Below, piece by piece: positions 18,720 to 27,309 of a stretch of DNA of 64,000 bases. This stretch comes from Lachnoanaerobaculum saburreum DSM 3986. GTDB taxonomy: Bacteria; Bacillota; Clostridia; Lachnospirales; Lachnospiraceae. The stretch is from assembly GCF_000185385.1 (NCBI RefSeq), contig NZ_GL622296.1, positions 1 to 64,000 of the forward strand, written 5' to 3'. Within the stretch, counting starts at the first letter, position 1. Each line of letters opens with the position of its first letter. A program made the position numbers and the translations under genes. Below the pieces are notes generated by a model. It did no database searches and had not been told where the DNA came from. It saw only the letters and a list, made by a program, of their open reading frames with translations.

Positions 18720-20405
18720 TTATCTGCTTTCCCAGTATTTGAAGTTTGCTTCATCACACATCTCTTCCTTACTTGGAGCATAAGGCTCGGCCCAAGCATG
18801 GAAATGTCTCATAGGCAATGTATGTCCGAATGTAATCTTCAGATTCGGAACGGTATCTCTATCCTTATAAAGCTGTGTCAACGCCGCAATGATATAGTCC
18901 ATATGCTGCTTACTGAACTGGCTTCTGTTGATAGCCAGACGAACAACATTACATACCTCTTTTTGCTGTTCAGGAGACTTAAGATCATACTCCATAGAGA
19001 AATCTCCAAGCTCTGAACAACGTATACCGTAGCGATGAATCATCTCAAGTGAAAGTGCCTGACCTGCAAAGCTTTCATGTCCTCTCTTGTAGTCAAAGAA
19101 CTTATCGACATCAATATAGATTCCATGTCCGCCTGCCGGCTGTACTACAGGAACACCGTTTGCAGTAAGTCCGTCCGCCAGGTACTGGCACTGTCTTACT
19201 CTCTCATCCTGATAGTCAAATCTTGCCTCTTCATACATTCCCTGACAAAGTGCCATAATATCATGTCCCGACATTCCGCCATAGGAGTCGTTACCGTAAG
19301 CTGATATCTGACGAACCTTTAAAAGATGACCTATATCCGTCTTTACACTGCCGTCCTCATTAAACTCTGAAAACTTCTGCCAGAATAATCCTTTGTCACG
19401 GAAAGCTAATATACCGCCCATATTTGCATGTCCGTTTTTCTTAAGTGATGCGGAAACAACATCAAAGTAAGAGAACATCTCTTTTGCAATCTCACAGATT
19501 GACTTATCCTTGTATCCCTCTTCATTCATCTTAATGAAGTAGCAATTCTCCGCCCATCTTGCACCGTCCATAACAAAAGGTATATTGTACTTATGTGCAA
19601 TCTTTGAAACTTCTCTGATATTGCCCATAGATACCGCCTGTCCGCATACCGAGTTATTGGTCACTGTTGAATATATAAGCGGAATATTCTCAACACCTAC
19701 AGCCTCGATAAGCTGATTCAGTTTATCAATATCCATATCTCCCTTAAAAGGATTCTTCTCATACTTTCCGCTCTTTGGCACCTCAAACAAAATTTCCTTA
19801 TGGAATAAGTTTCTTGGAATATTTCCCATCTGCTTGATATTGCCCTCTGTTGTATCAAAGTGTGCATTTGACGGAATTGTAAATACTTTGCCGGGCCATC
19901 TTCTTGCAAACAGCGGCTTTAACACATCAAATAAAAGTGCTTCCGCGCAGCGTCCCTGCGGAACAATAAATGTATTTGGTCTGGAAAGCTGATACTTACC
20001 GCCGTTGATAAATCCTCCCTCATAATCAACCAAATACACTTCATTCATCATCTTTTCCACATCATCCTTATCAACGCCCTCTTTGATATAGTTGATAAGT
20101 CTCTTCTGGTCATCACCTCTTTCCCAAACATCTCTGAATGCATCCAGTAAAACATAGTATCCCTTGTTTCTACCATATGACTCATCTGCAAGGAACATAG
20201 CCGACCACTGAGTATCTGTCATTGATGTAGTACCTGAGTCTGAAAGACAGTCTATATACAAAAGACCTGCCGGGAAAGCAAACTCATTGTAATGAGTCAT
20301 CTCTAATGCCTTTTTTCTTTGCTCCTGTGTAACTGTAGGAACTTCCCTGACTACATGTGTCCATGACTTCGGCGCCTCTACACCTAACATTTTCTCATAC
20401 TCCAT
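18720..20405 (-). CDS. Tryptophanase-family PLP beta-eliminating lyase, long form
   Basis: 561-residue PLP enzyme related to tryptophanase (indole + pyruvate + ammonia) and tyrosine phenol-lyase. Key segments: YSTVTNNSVCGQAVSM, FVMDGARWAENCYFI (the PLP-ring Asp), VSASLKKNGHANMGG (the PLP Lys region), and near the C-terminus PMRHFHAW. Tryptophanases have RHF where tyrosine phenol-lyases usually have RFF, which favours tryptophanase. Typical members are about 455-475 residues, so this form has about 90 extra, seen mainly as inserts around 60-150. GGAGG precedes the ATG. Forms an operon with an NSS transporter, and a divergent YheO-like regulator lies upstream. Confidence 0.82.
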   Translation of the reverse strand: MEYEKMLGVEAPKSWTHVVREVPTVTQEQRKKALEMTHYNEFAFPAGLLYIDCLSDSGTTSMTDTQWSAMFLADESYGRNKGYYVLLDAFRDVWERGDDQKRLINYIKEGVDKDDVEKMMNEVYLVDYEGGFINGGKYQLSRPNTFIVPQGRCAEALLFDVLKPLFARRWPGKVFTIPSNAHFDTTEGNIKQMGNIPRNLFHKEILFEVPKSGKYEKNPFKGDMDIDKLNQLIEAVGVENIPLIYSTVTNNSVCGQAVSMGNIREVSKIAHKYNIPFVMDGARWAENCYFIKMNEEGYKDKSICEIAKEMFSYFDVVSASLKKNGHANMGGILAFRDKGLFWQKFSEFNEDGSVKTDIGHLLKVRQISAYGNDSYGGMSGHDIMALCQGMYEEARFDYQDERVRQCQYLADGLTANGVPVVQPAGGHGIYIDVDKFFDYKRGHESFAGQALSLEMIHRYGIRCSELGDFSMEYDLKSPEQQKEVCNVVRLAINRSQFSKQHMDYIIAALTQLYKDRDTVPNLKITFGHTLPMRHFHAWAEPYAPSKEEMCDEANFKYWESR

Positions 20406-20432
20406 TTTAATACCTCCAAATATATTTATTTG

Positions 20433-20471
20433 ATACCCCGGTCATCGTAAATAACGACTGGCGGACGGTAT
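20433..20471 (-). promoter_or_regulatory. Leader stem-loop upstream of the tryptophanase-like gene
   Basis: Between promoter and gene, ATACC (20433-20437) and GGTAT (20467-20471) close a stem that continues through a CA-TCGT/ACGA-c-TG inner helix. No T run follows, so it is not a classic terminator. It could be a regulator site or a leader RNA element. Confidence 0.35.
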
Positions 20472-20591
20472 TACAATCAATTTAATACGGCAGACAATAC
20501 TCATATATGTATATTTATCGAATACTGTATACACATATTTTACAAATTATTTTACTTTTGCGTTTTATTATCCAAATATCTCTATGAGAAT

Positions 20592-20620
20592 AATTTATCA
20601 CTATTTTCTATTATTGTCAA
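20592..20620 (-). promoter_or_regulatory. Candidate promoter of the tryptophanase-transporter operon
   Basis: Minus-strand TTGACA (20615-20620), 17-base spacer and TAAATT (20592-20597), giving a leader of about 180 bases. The remainder of 20621-21063 is AT-rich with no gene; it must also hold the promoter of the rightward regulator. Confidence 0.55.
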
Positions 20621-21063
20621 TATTGATTAATTAGAAGTTCTATATAGAGTATTTTTAGTATATTTCTGTGCAATATGCCCTAAAATATGATTCTCTCAAT
20701 TTTCTCAAAAAGAACAAAACTCTCATGTGATAAAATTTTTGGGATATTATCATCAAAACAATATTTTGAGTTTATAAAAATACGATTTAAAACTCCTCTA
20801 TATATCTATGTTTTATCTATATTCTATCTATATTTTTACATTCGCCAATAATATACTTTTGACTTCCAAGCTTATATGAGAATTTTTACGAGAATTTTTT
20901 TCTTATGTGTTTCTCTTCTTAATTTCTCTTTGTTTTTCTTATTTTATCTATTCTGTACAAATTTTATTTTTCTGTTATATCCTTTCAAATTTTGATATAA
21001 TAGGTATAGAATATTTATTTTATAATCCGCATTCAACTGACTGAATAAACATATGGGGGTAAT

Positions 21064-21723
21064 ATGAATGAATTTGATATAAACAGATATATTGATATTT
21101 CAAACTTTTTAGGAACACTGCTTGGACCTGACTATGAAATTATAATATATGACCTTAATTATATATTGCATACAGTAAACGGTGAAATAAGCGGCAGAAA
21201 AGCAGGTGATACAATCAGTCCCGCCATGAAAACTATACTGAGTATAAAAAAGTCCTTTGATAAGAAATGGATTTCAAACTACCGCGCCCTCTCGGGCAAC
21301 GGTAAGATTCTCAGATGTTCCACTTTTTATATAAGAGATACAGGTAATAATCTTGTAGGAGCAATGAATATAAGTTTTGATGATAACAGATATAAGGAGC
21401 TTTCAAATCTTGTATTCTCACTATGTCATCCTGACAACTATGTCAGTAAAAATATCTCAATTGAGATAAAGGGAAATACCGAGCAGGAACTTTTTTCAGA
21501 CAGCATTTCAAATGCTATTGATGAGATACTGCATCGCATTGACAGAGAGCTACCATTCAGTAAGCTGAGCCACATTGAAAAGCTGAATATTATAAAACAG
21601 CTCTATCAAAAAGGGATTTTTTCTATGAAAGGTGCTGTAAAAACTGTGGGGCATAGGCTGTCCTGTTCTACTGCAAGTATGTACAGATATCTGGATATAG
21701 TAAAGAAAGATAATAAAGTTTAA
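21064..21723 (+). CDS. YheO/DauR-like transcriptional regulator
   Basis: 219-residue regulator. The N-terminal part (about 8-115) matches the YheO-like PAS domain (LGTLLGPDYEIIIYDLN and NLVGAMNISFDDN). The C-terminal part (about 165-215) is a helix-turn-helix with KGIFSMKGAVKTVGHRLSCSTASMYRYLDIV, the HTH_22 type. DauR, the studied relative, represses D-arginine catabolism. Here the gene faces a tryptophanase-transporter operon across a 650-base gap, so control of that operon is a reasonable inference. GGGGGTAAT precedes the ATG. Confidence 0.82.
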   Translation: MNEFDINRYIDISNFLGTLLGPDYEIIIYDLNYILHTVNGEISGRKAGDTISPAMKTILSIKKSFDKKWISNYRALSGNGKILRCSTFYIRDTGNNLVGAMNISFDDNRYKELSNLVFSLCHPDNYVSKNISIEIKGNTEQELFSDSISNAIDEILHRIDRELPFSKLSHIEKLNIIKQLYQKGIFSMKGAVKTVGHRLSCSTASMYRYLDIVKKDNKV

Positions 21724-21831
21724 AAAAGAGTAAACTATATTTAATTAATTTTAATATAAAGTATTGACTTTATATGCTAGAATAGGTCTGTAAGTGTGAG
21801 ACAAATAGAACTTATAAAAGAAAGGATATTT

Positions 21832-22626
21832 ATGAAGAAACTAATTTTAATGTTATCCATGGTTTTTTCACTCTTTATGAGTATGTCTGTTTTTGCGGCA
21901 GGCGACTATTCTATAGGTGGTGCATCATGGGACACAGGAGACAGAGCTCTTGCAACCTGGGATGAAGCTGAGGATAAGACAAAGTACAAGGTACAGCTTT
22001 ACAAGGGTAATAAGAAAATCGGATCCAACAACAGTACAAGTGCTGCAAAGTATGACTTTACAAAACTTATCAGCGACAATGGTGTCGGAAACTATTCATT
22101 TAAGGTTTACCCTCTTAAAGGCGGTCCCGATATGACTATAGAATCCGAATCCGAATATTTTGATTCAGATGTTGTAGCCGGATTTAAGAAGAGCAGAAGC
22201 AGCAATACTTCAAATAACAGTACTTCAACCAATAATACTTCCGGTTCTTCAAGTACTACAAACAACGGATGGTATCAGTCTAACGGCTCATGGTATTATA
22301 GAAAAGCTGACGGTACACATGCTACAAACTGGTTTATGGTAAACAATCTTTGGTATTACTTTGATGCCAACGGTGTTATGCAGACAGGATGGATTACAGA
22401 TTCCAAGGGATTTAGATATTACCTCAATCAACCGAACGGAGATATGCCTGTAGGCTGGGCACTTATCAACAACAAGTGGTATTATTTTGATGAATCCGGA
22501 CTTTACAGAAAAGGCTGGATAGAGGACAAAGGACTTTGGTACTATCTTGATGCCAACGGAGAAATGGTTACAAATACAACCGTTGACGGGTATAATATCA
22601 ACGCAGACGGTGTATTGGTTAAGTAA
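21832..22626 (+). CDS. Secreted cell-wall-binding-repeat protein
   Basis: 264-residue exported protein. A signal peptide (about 1-22, KKLILMLSMVFSLFMSMSVFAA) is followed by a fibronectin-like region (about 23-120) and a Ser/Thr/Asn-rich linker (about 120-150). The C-terminal part holds about five aromatic cell-wall-binding repeats of the choline/glucan-binding type (GSWYYRKADGT, NLWYYFDANGVMQTGW, NKWYYFDESGLYRKGW, GLWYYLDANGEM). These bind wall polymers or glucans; no catalytic domain is seen. The start at 21832 has AAAGGA upstream. An extended -10 (TGCTAGAAT, 21774-21782) may drive it. Confidence 0.85.
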   Translation: MKKLILMLSMVFSLFMSMSVFAAGDYSIGGASWDTGDRALATWDEAEDKTKYKVQLYKGNKKIGSNNSTSAAKYDFTKLISDNGVGNYSFKVYPLKGGPDMTIESESEYFDSDVVAGFKKSRSSNTSNNSTSTNNTSGSSSTTNNGWYQSNGSWYYRKADGTHATNWFMVNNLWYYFDANGVMQTGWITDSKGFRYYLNQPNGDMPVGWALINNKWYYFDESGLYRKGWIEDKGLWYYLDANGEMVTNTTVDGYNINADGVLVK

Positions 22627-22635
22627 GGAGTGGCT

Positions 22636-22746
22636 ATGCTGAAGAAACATTTATTTTGGGCGGCTGTAGCAGTGGTAGGACTTGTTATGTGTTTTATAAC
22701 AGGTCATGCTATGATAAATAAAGCGGCAAAAACAGTTAATGAATAA
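22636..22746 (+). CDS. 36-residue single-pass membrane microprotein
   Basis: A short ORF ten bases downstream of the cell-wall-binding gene, with AAGGAG seven bases before its ATG. The peptide starts MLKKHLFWAAVAVVGLVMCF, giving a basic start and one hydrophobic segment (about 7-22), followed by a small basic tail. The ribosome site, the position inside a transcription unit and the terminator just after make it likely to be translated. No function recognised. Confidence 0.6.
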   Translation: MLKKHLFWAAVAVVGLVMCFITGHAMINKAAKTVNE

Positions 22747-22765
22747 TTTTTTAATAGTTTTAAAG

Positions 22766-22795
22766 AAAAGGGCAGCCTATACGGCTGCTCTTTTT
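22766..22795 (+). terminator. Rho-independent terminator
   Basis: AAGGGCAGCC, loop TATAC, GGCTGCTCTTTTT: a GC-rich stem and T run closing the cell-wall-binding/microprotein unit. Confidence 0.8.
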
Positions 22796-22821
22796 AATAT
22801 GTTAAATACAATTTTTCTATA

Positions 22822-23193
22822 TCATTTCATCATCAAGCCCTTTGCAATAAATGCCATACCTCCGAAAATAAGTACAAGCATCAGCACCCAATCAAACAAT
22901 GATACGTACTGAAGATAAAATCTGGTAGACTGTATAAGGCTTGCTATAATCAAGATAACACTTAGTACAATAGCTATCTTGGAGCCTTTATTAGGCCTTA
23001 TAAATAGCCAGATTAAAGAAAATATAAGCGGAACTATTACAAGCCCTGAGTTAACATGTACCCCCATCATGCGAAACCCGCTACCCCAAAACAAATTGGT
23101 CACAGTCACCTTTTGTGATAAGAAGAATAAGCCTACCACCATCATTATAAGCCCACCCCAGAAAAATAAATAAAAATCACTTCTTTTACCCAT
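22822..23193 (-). CDS. Small four-helix membrane protein, unknown function
   Basis: 123 residues with four hydrophobic segments (about 8-28, 47-63, 69-88 and 99-118) and short polar loops. GAGGAG lies about eight bases before the ATG. It converges on the preceding terminator and appears to be a single-gene unit. No family recognised from the sequence. Confidence 0.6.
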   Translation of the reverse strand: MGKRSDFYLFFWGGLIMMVVGLFFLSQKVTVTNLFWGSGFRMMGVHVNSGLVIVPLIFSLIWLFIRPNKGSKIAIVLSVILIIASLIQSTRFYLQYVSLFDWVLMLVLIFGGMAFIAKGLMMK

Positions 23194-23414
23194 TGTTTTG
23201 TCTCCTCTCTATTCTGTTTGTTTCTTATGATTATCTTGGCTTTATTTTATCATAGTATACAAATTATGCAAATTAATTTTTATTTAACTTTTGTATCTAC
23301 AGTTTTTTATAAATTGTACCTATTGAAGGTTTATCACAATGTATTTTATATATTAAAAGAGACAGGTCTATGACCTGCCTCTCCTTTAAATTAATCAAAC
23401 TTTTTGTCCGACTA

Positions 23415-24425
23415 TTACTTATTCTGATTTACCAAGATGTTTCCGTTTCCTGCATCCTTACCTGCATTGAACTGATCCCAAAGAAGATCCATTGAAAGCT
23501 GGATTCCCTTACCCTGGCTTAACTTATCATCATTATCTTTTCTGTCCTCTACAGTACCTGTTGTGAACTTACCTTCTGCATCAGGATCCATAGCAACACC
23601 TACGAACATATCAAGTCTCTGATCTGAAGCAGGAGCACACTTGATAACATTGTTCTGTAATGCCGCCTTTACATCTGCATCATTTAATGCTGACAATCTT
23701 ACGAAGTCAACACCGCCAACCTTGAAGAACTTGCTTGAATCAACACCGTTGTCTGCAAGTGCCTTAGCAAGCTTAAATGTAGGCTCGTTACCTGTCTTGT
23801 TAGGCTCATACTGCTCTCTGTGAAGGAATACTGCAACACCGATCATCTCATCAAGATTACCTGACTCTTTTGCACCGTCAAGATTCTTTGACTCAAACTT
23901 GATATTGCTAAGCTTAGCTGCTATATCACCGACATTTACAATATCTGAACGGAATGCCTGAGCATATCCCGGATACATATTGTCAACTGTCAATACAACC
24001 TTACCGCTTGCATCTGTAACAGCCTTCTTATAAGCTCTTCCGATATCCTTTGTTAATTTTTCCTTATCCTTTAACTCAGCGTTAAAATCAACATTGTTGC
24101 TGCCCTTAGCTCTCTCCTTATAAGCATCAATGCTGCCCGGCTTAGCTATAATGTTGTAATCGCTTGCTCCTCTTAAGAAGAACTGATCACCAACATATGA
24201 ATTGTCGCCGATACCGTCTACTATAGACCATCCGGCACCCTTGTTTGTCTCATCTCCATACTGTCCATACAATCCTAAGTCAACAAACTTAACACCGAAA
24301 TCACCTGTTGTAGCCTTGGTTGTTACATTAAGTGAATCTGTCCAATAAGCATATGCTGTACCTGACAATACCAATCCTAATGCTACCATACCTCCAACCA
24401 GAGTGTTTCTTCTTGAACGCTTCAT
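23415..24425 (-). CDS. TasA/CalY-like SipW-dependent secreted protein
   Basis: 336-residue exported protein. The signal segment RRNTLVGGMVALGLVLSGTAYAYWTDSLNV has the SipW-type end, with an aromatic 'AYW-D' after the hydrophobic core, as in TasA, CalY and related fibre proteins. The mature part has DFGVKFVDLGLYG and LTVDNMYPGYAQAF, typical of the beta-rich TasA fold. The ATG at 24425 is selected by AGGAGG five bases upstream; the longer form from 24482 lacks a signal peptide start. As the last gene behind SipW and DUF5305 it is probably the main extracellular fibre or matrix subunit. Confidence 0.8.
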   Translation of the reverse strand: MKRSRRNTLVGGMVALGLVLSGTAYAYWTDSLNVTTKATTGDFGVKFVDLGLYGQYGDETNKGAGWSIVDGIGDNSYVGDQFFLRGASDYNIIAKPGSIDAYKERAKGSNNVDFNAELKDKEKLTKDIGRAYKKAVTDASGKVVLTVDNMYPGYAQAFRSDIVNVGDIAAKLSNIKFESKNLDGAKESGNLDEMIGVAVFLHREQYEPNKTGNEPTFKLAKALADNGVDSSKFFKVGGVDFVRLSALNDADVKAALQNNVIKCAPASDQRLDMFVGVAMDPDAEGKFTTGTVEDRKDNDDKLSQGKGIQLSMDLLWDQFNAGKDAGNGNILVNQNK

Positions 24426-24589
24426 ACCATCCTCCTGAAATATAAATTCTTTCTTACCTTTGTCGTTAATCATGATATTCATTTTTTTTAAACCAACAAT
24501 AGGTTTGCTTACTTTGCTATTCTAACTTAATTAATGAATTATTAAAACATACTCAAGATATAATTCAACTACTCTTAAAGTAGTATTTA

Positions 24590-25675
24590 TTATTGCTCTT
24601 TTATCCCCATATCATAAATATATACATATTGCTTTGCAAATATATATACTCTTCCGTCTTTGGGCAAATCATTCTCTCCCTCCACGTAAAACAGCGGCTC
24701 TCTGATTTGTTCTGAAATCTCCAACATATCCAGTATACCCCTTACTTCTATCAGAGGTCTTTCTCCAAATGCAGGCAAATCTTCTATACATATCATCCTG
24801 CTGCCATATTTTCTCATAAACTGTATAAGCTTTTTAACCTTAAGCTCTTCTCCTACAGCCTCCATACTGAAGAATTTTACAAAAGCTATAAGCAGGACGG
24901 CTATAAGCAACAGCAGTATATATACCGCATAATCCTTAAATCCCACCTTTGAACTTACTGTAGTGCTTTCCTTTATATCCCCTTTATCAGTAATTACATC
25001 ATCCTTTTTGATTTGATAGAACTTTTCATTAGAAATAGGAATATACACCTTATAGGAGAATTCCTTTTCTTCACCTCCTATATTATATTTACCGCCAAAC
25101 TGTATATAAAAGTCCTTCTCAGTTTCACCGCCAAGCTTTCCTTCTATCTCCTGTGCATAATTTTTATAGACCATACGGTCTATATCCAGATTTTTGTCTA
25201 TCCTTACATTGTCGGTCACATCCTCGTCCAACTTACCGTCCGCAAGCGGATAAACCTTTTCATATATTACACTTTTTTCATCGTTATCACTTGCCTGATA
25301 GCCTTGTAAGACTGCGTTTATAGTATACTCTCCGGATATATTTACGGCATTTGTCAATATGGCTTCAGATATAAAATCAATATTTACAGTATCCGTAATT
25401 GCACTTGGATAAACTCTTCCCCCCTCTAAAAACTCACCCTCAAATATGTCGTTATTTTGTAAATGCACCTTATACTCCGCCTGTGTAGTAATATTATAGT
25501 CATTTACAACCATCTCTTTTGTCTGTTTATGTGGTCTAAGTTTTATAACCAGAGCCGCTACACTTGCTAATAAAAGTATAACACCTACAACATATAGAAG
25601 TAACCTTGTTGTTTTTGTCAATTTAATACAGATTTTATTATCAATGCCTATCAATTTGTCTTTTATATTTTTCAT
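24590..25675 (-). CDS. DUF5305 family membrane protein
   Basis: 361 residues. One N-terminal membrane helix (about 26-47), a long extracellular region (about 50-250) and a second helix (about 258-278, YILLLLIAVLLIAFVKFF) leading to a cytoplasmic tail of about 85 residues. This matches DUF5305 proteins found next to SipW-type peptidases in Firmicutes and archaea. The start overlaps the SipW stop by four bases (ATGA), so the two are translationally coupled. It may help secretion or assembly of the SipW substrates, but no biochemical role is established. Confidence 0.72.
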   Translation of the reverse strand: MKNIKDKLIGIDNKICIKLTKTTRLLLYVVGVILLLASVAALVIKLRPHKQTKEMVVNDYNITTQAEYKVHLQNNDIFEGEFLEGGRVYPSAITDTVNIDFISEAILTNAVNISGEYTINAVLQGYQASDNDEKSVIYEKVYPLADGKLDEDVTDNVRIDKNLDIDRMVYKNYAQEIEGKLGGETEKDFYIQFGGKYNIGGEEKEFSYKVYIPISNEKFYQIKKDDVITDKGDIKESTTVSSKVGFKDYAVYILLLLIAVLLIAFVKFFSMEAVGEELKVKKLIQFMRKYGSRMICIEDLPAFGERPLIEVRGILDMLEISEQIREPLFYVEGENDLPKDGRVYIFAKQYVYIYDMGIKEQ

Positions 25676-26862
25676 TTTTTGTCTACAACTCCTTCCGGGA
25701 TTTTATCCTGTTCTCTTAGTATTAATGCCGGTAAGCCTATTTTAGGAACCACTTTTATAACAATGCCTTTGACGTCATTAGGTTCAACCTTATTTTCATC
25801 AGCAGCACTGTTATTGTCTCCCTTTGTTTCAAAGCTTATATTACCCGCTTTATCTTTTAACACTTTTTTTATTCTATGAGTTATAGTTATATTTCCTCTT
25901 TTAAAACTGATAATCTCACCCACAGTAAGAGTATTTATCTGTTCTTCTTTTTCTATTTTTTGTACCAGTACCACATCTCCCGGCATTATCAGAGGCTCCA
26001 TACTTCCGGTAAGTATTACCGAAGGATAAACCGGGAACACCCCTACATTAAACCATACAAATGCTGTAGCCAGAAGCAATGATACCAAATACTTTATATC
26101 GGACTTTCTGTCTGTAATCTCATGACTGCTTCCTGCAAATACATGGTCAACTACAAAAGTTCCATATATTACCGGAAATGCAATACCGATAGAACCCTCA
26201 ATAAGCCATGACAATGCAGGCAGTACAGGAAAACACTTTTCAAAAAGCTGTATTATACCGATATATACTACACTTGGCAGTACTCCTCCATAAAATACAA
26301 GTACCGACATCAAAATATTTCTTGTTATTATCGGCGCTACCGTCTGTATAGTATATATAGACAAATCCTTAACAGTCTTTGTAGTCAATAAACTTCCAAA
26401 ATTGATTTCTATTAAACAGAATATAACAGTTATAGCGACTATCGCCACTCTCTTATATCTTAATGTCTTATATGCACCGGCAAATGAGTACTGCCTTACC
26501 ATTTCCCTTGCTAAAATCTGTGGAAATATGGTAATTATATTCATCATTATTCCAAATAAAGATGTATCATAAGGGCTTGCAGCAAGCTTTTTCATCATTA
26601 CCGCCGTCACAAACTGTAAAGCTATGAAAATTATTCCACCTGAAAATCCATAACCTACCAGATATTTATCTCCCTTTGTCGGAATATACAGCCATGGCAG
26701 AATAAAGAATATAATACCTATAATAACACACCAATAGGCCGACATGAGTAAAGGCACACTATTAAGCCTTCCTTTAATATATGGCAAAGACGGCATTACA
26801 ACACATATTAAAAGCAGGCTTGCATATATAATATATCTTTTTTCAGTGCTTGATTTACTCAT
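25672..26862 (-). CDS. sipW: SipW-type signal peptidase I (S26B)
   Basis: 396-residue membrane signal peptidase. The C-terminal third carries the catalytic Ser in SVILTGSMEPLIMPGDVVLVQK and the catalytic His in GNITITHRIKK. A Ser/His pair (not Ser/Lys) is the mark of the ER/SipW class. About 250 additional N-terminal residues form seven or eight membrane helices, more than Bacillus SipW (about 190 residues total). It should process the TasA-like precursors encoded on both sides. It overlaps the upstream repeat protein by eight bases. Confidence 0.85.
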   Translation of the reverse strand: MSKSSTEKRYIIYASLLLICVVMPSLPYIKGRLNSVPLLMSAYWCVIIGIIFFILPWLYIPTKGDKYLVGYGFSGGIIFIALQFVTAVMMKKLAASPYDTSLFGIMMNIITIFPQILAREMVRQYSFAGAYKTLRYKRVAIVAITVIFCLIEINFGSLLTTKTVKDLSIYTIQTVAPIITRNILMSVLVFYGGVLPSVVYIGIIQLFEKCFPVLPALSWLIEGSIGIAFPVIYGTFVVDHVFAGSSHEITDRKSDIKYLVSLLLATAFVWFNVGVFPVYPSVILTGSMEPLIMPGDVVLVQKIEKEEQINTLTVGEIISFKRGNITITHRIKKVLKDKAGNISFETKGDNNSAADENKVEPNDVKGIVIKVVPKIGLPALILREQDKIPEGVVDKK

Positions 26863-27301
26863 GGTTTGCTTCTACTTCTACCTTACTTTCGACATTATAT
26901 TCATTATCTTTTGTACTCTCTTTTTTATCGGATTCCTCTTTCACACTCTCCTTTTTATCGGATTCTTCTTTCACACTCTCTTTTTTATCGGTTTCTTCTT
27001 TCACACTCTCTTTTGTAGCGGATTCTTCCTTTATACTCTCCTTTGTAGCGGATTCCTCTTTTATGCTTTCCGTATTCGATTGTTCACTTTGTTCGGGTTT
27101 TATAGTTATATCCTTTTGCTCAGGCACTTCACTTTCATTATTTTTCTGTTCTTTGGCATCACCTTTTACTTCTATTTCCACATTATATAAAAGCGGAATA
27201 CCGGCCTTTACTTTTAATTCGTCCTTCCAATATGCAAAGGCTGTTATACCGGATACTGTTACCATAAATGCCACCAATATACCTAATACTATTTTTTTCA
27301 T
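26855..27301 (-). CDS. Short SipW-dependent protein with charged decapeptide repeats
   Basis: 148 residues. The N-terminus MKKIVLGILVAFMVTVSGITAFAYWKDELKV is a SipW-type signal (AYWKDEL). After a short beta-type segment (VEIEVKGD) the C-terminal half is a run of about six Glu/Lys/Ser decapeptides (ESVKEESDKK type). It is much shorter than TasA and has no obvious folded core, so it may be a minor or anchoring component of the fibre. Directly precedes sipW. Confidence 0.7.
   Translation of the reverse strand: MKKIVLGILVAFMVTVSGITAFAYWKDELKVKAGIPLLYNVEIEVKGDAKEQKNNESEVPEQKDITIKPEQSEQSNTESIKEESATKESIKEESATKESVKEETDKKESVKEESDKKESVKEESDKKESTKDNEYNVESKVEVEANHE
26905..27085. repeat. 30-bp tandem repeat inside the decapeptide gene
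   Basis: Successive 30-base units starting TCACACTCTCC..., each encoding ten residues of the Glu/Lys-rich repeat. The central copies are nearly identical and the outer ones diverge, so copy number may vary between strains. Confidence 0.8.
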
Positions 27302-27309
27302 ATCGCCTC

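Noticed and set aside
20442-20504. TnaC-type leader peptide
   Set aside because: No Trp codon, no terminal Pro and no ribosome site; kept only as a weak observation.
26905-27085. CRISPR array
   Set aside because: Repeats are contiguous 30-base units without unique spacers and encode a protein repeat.
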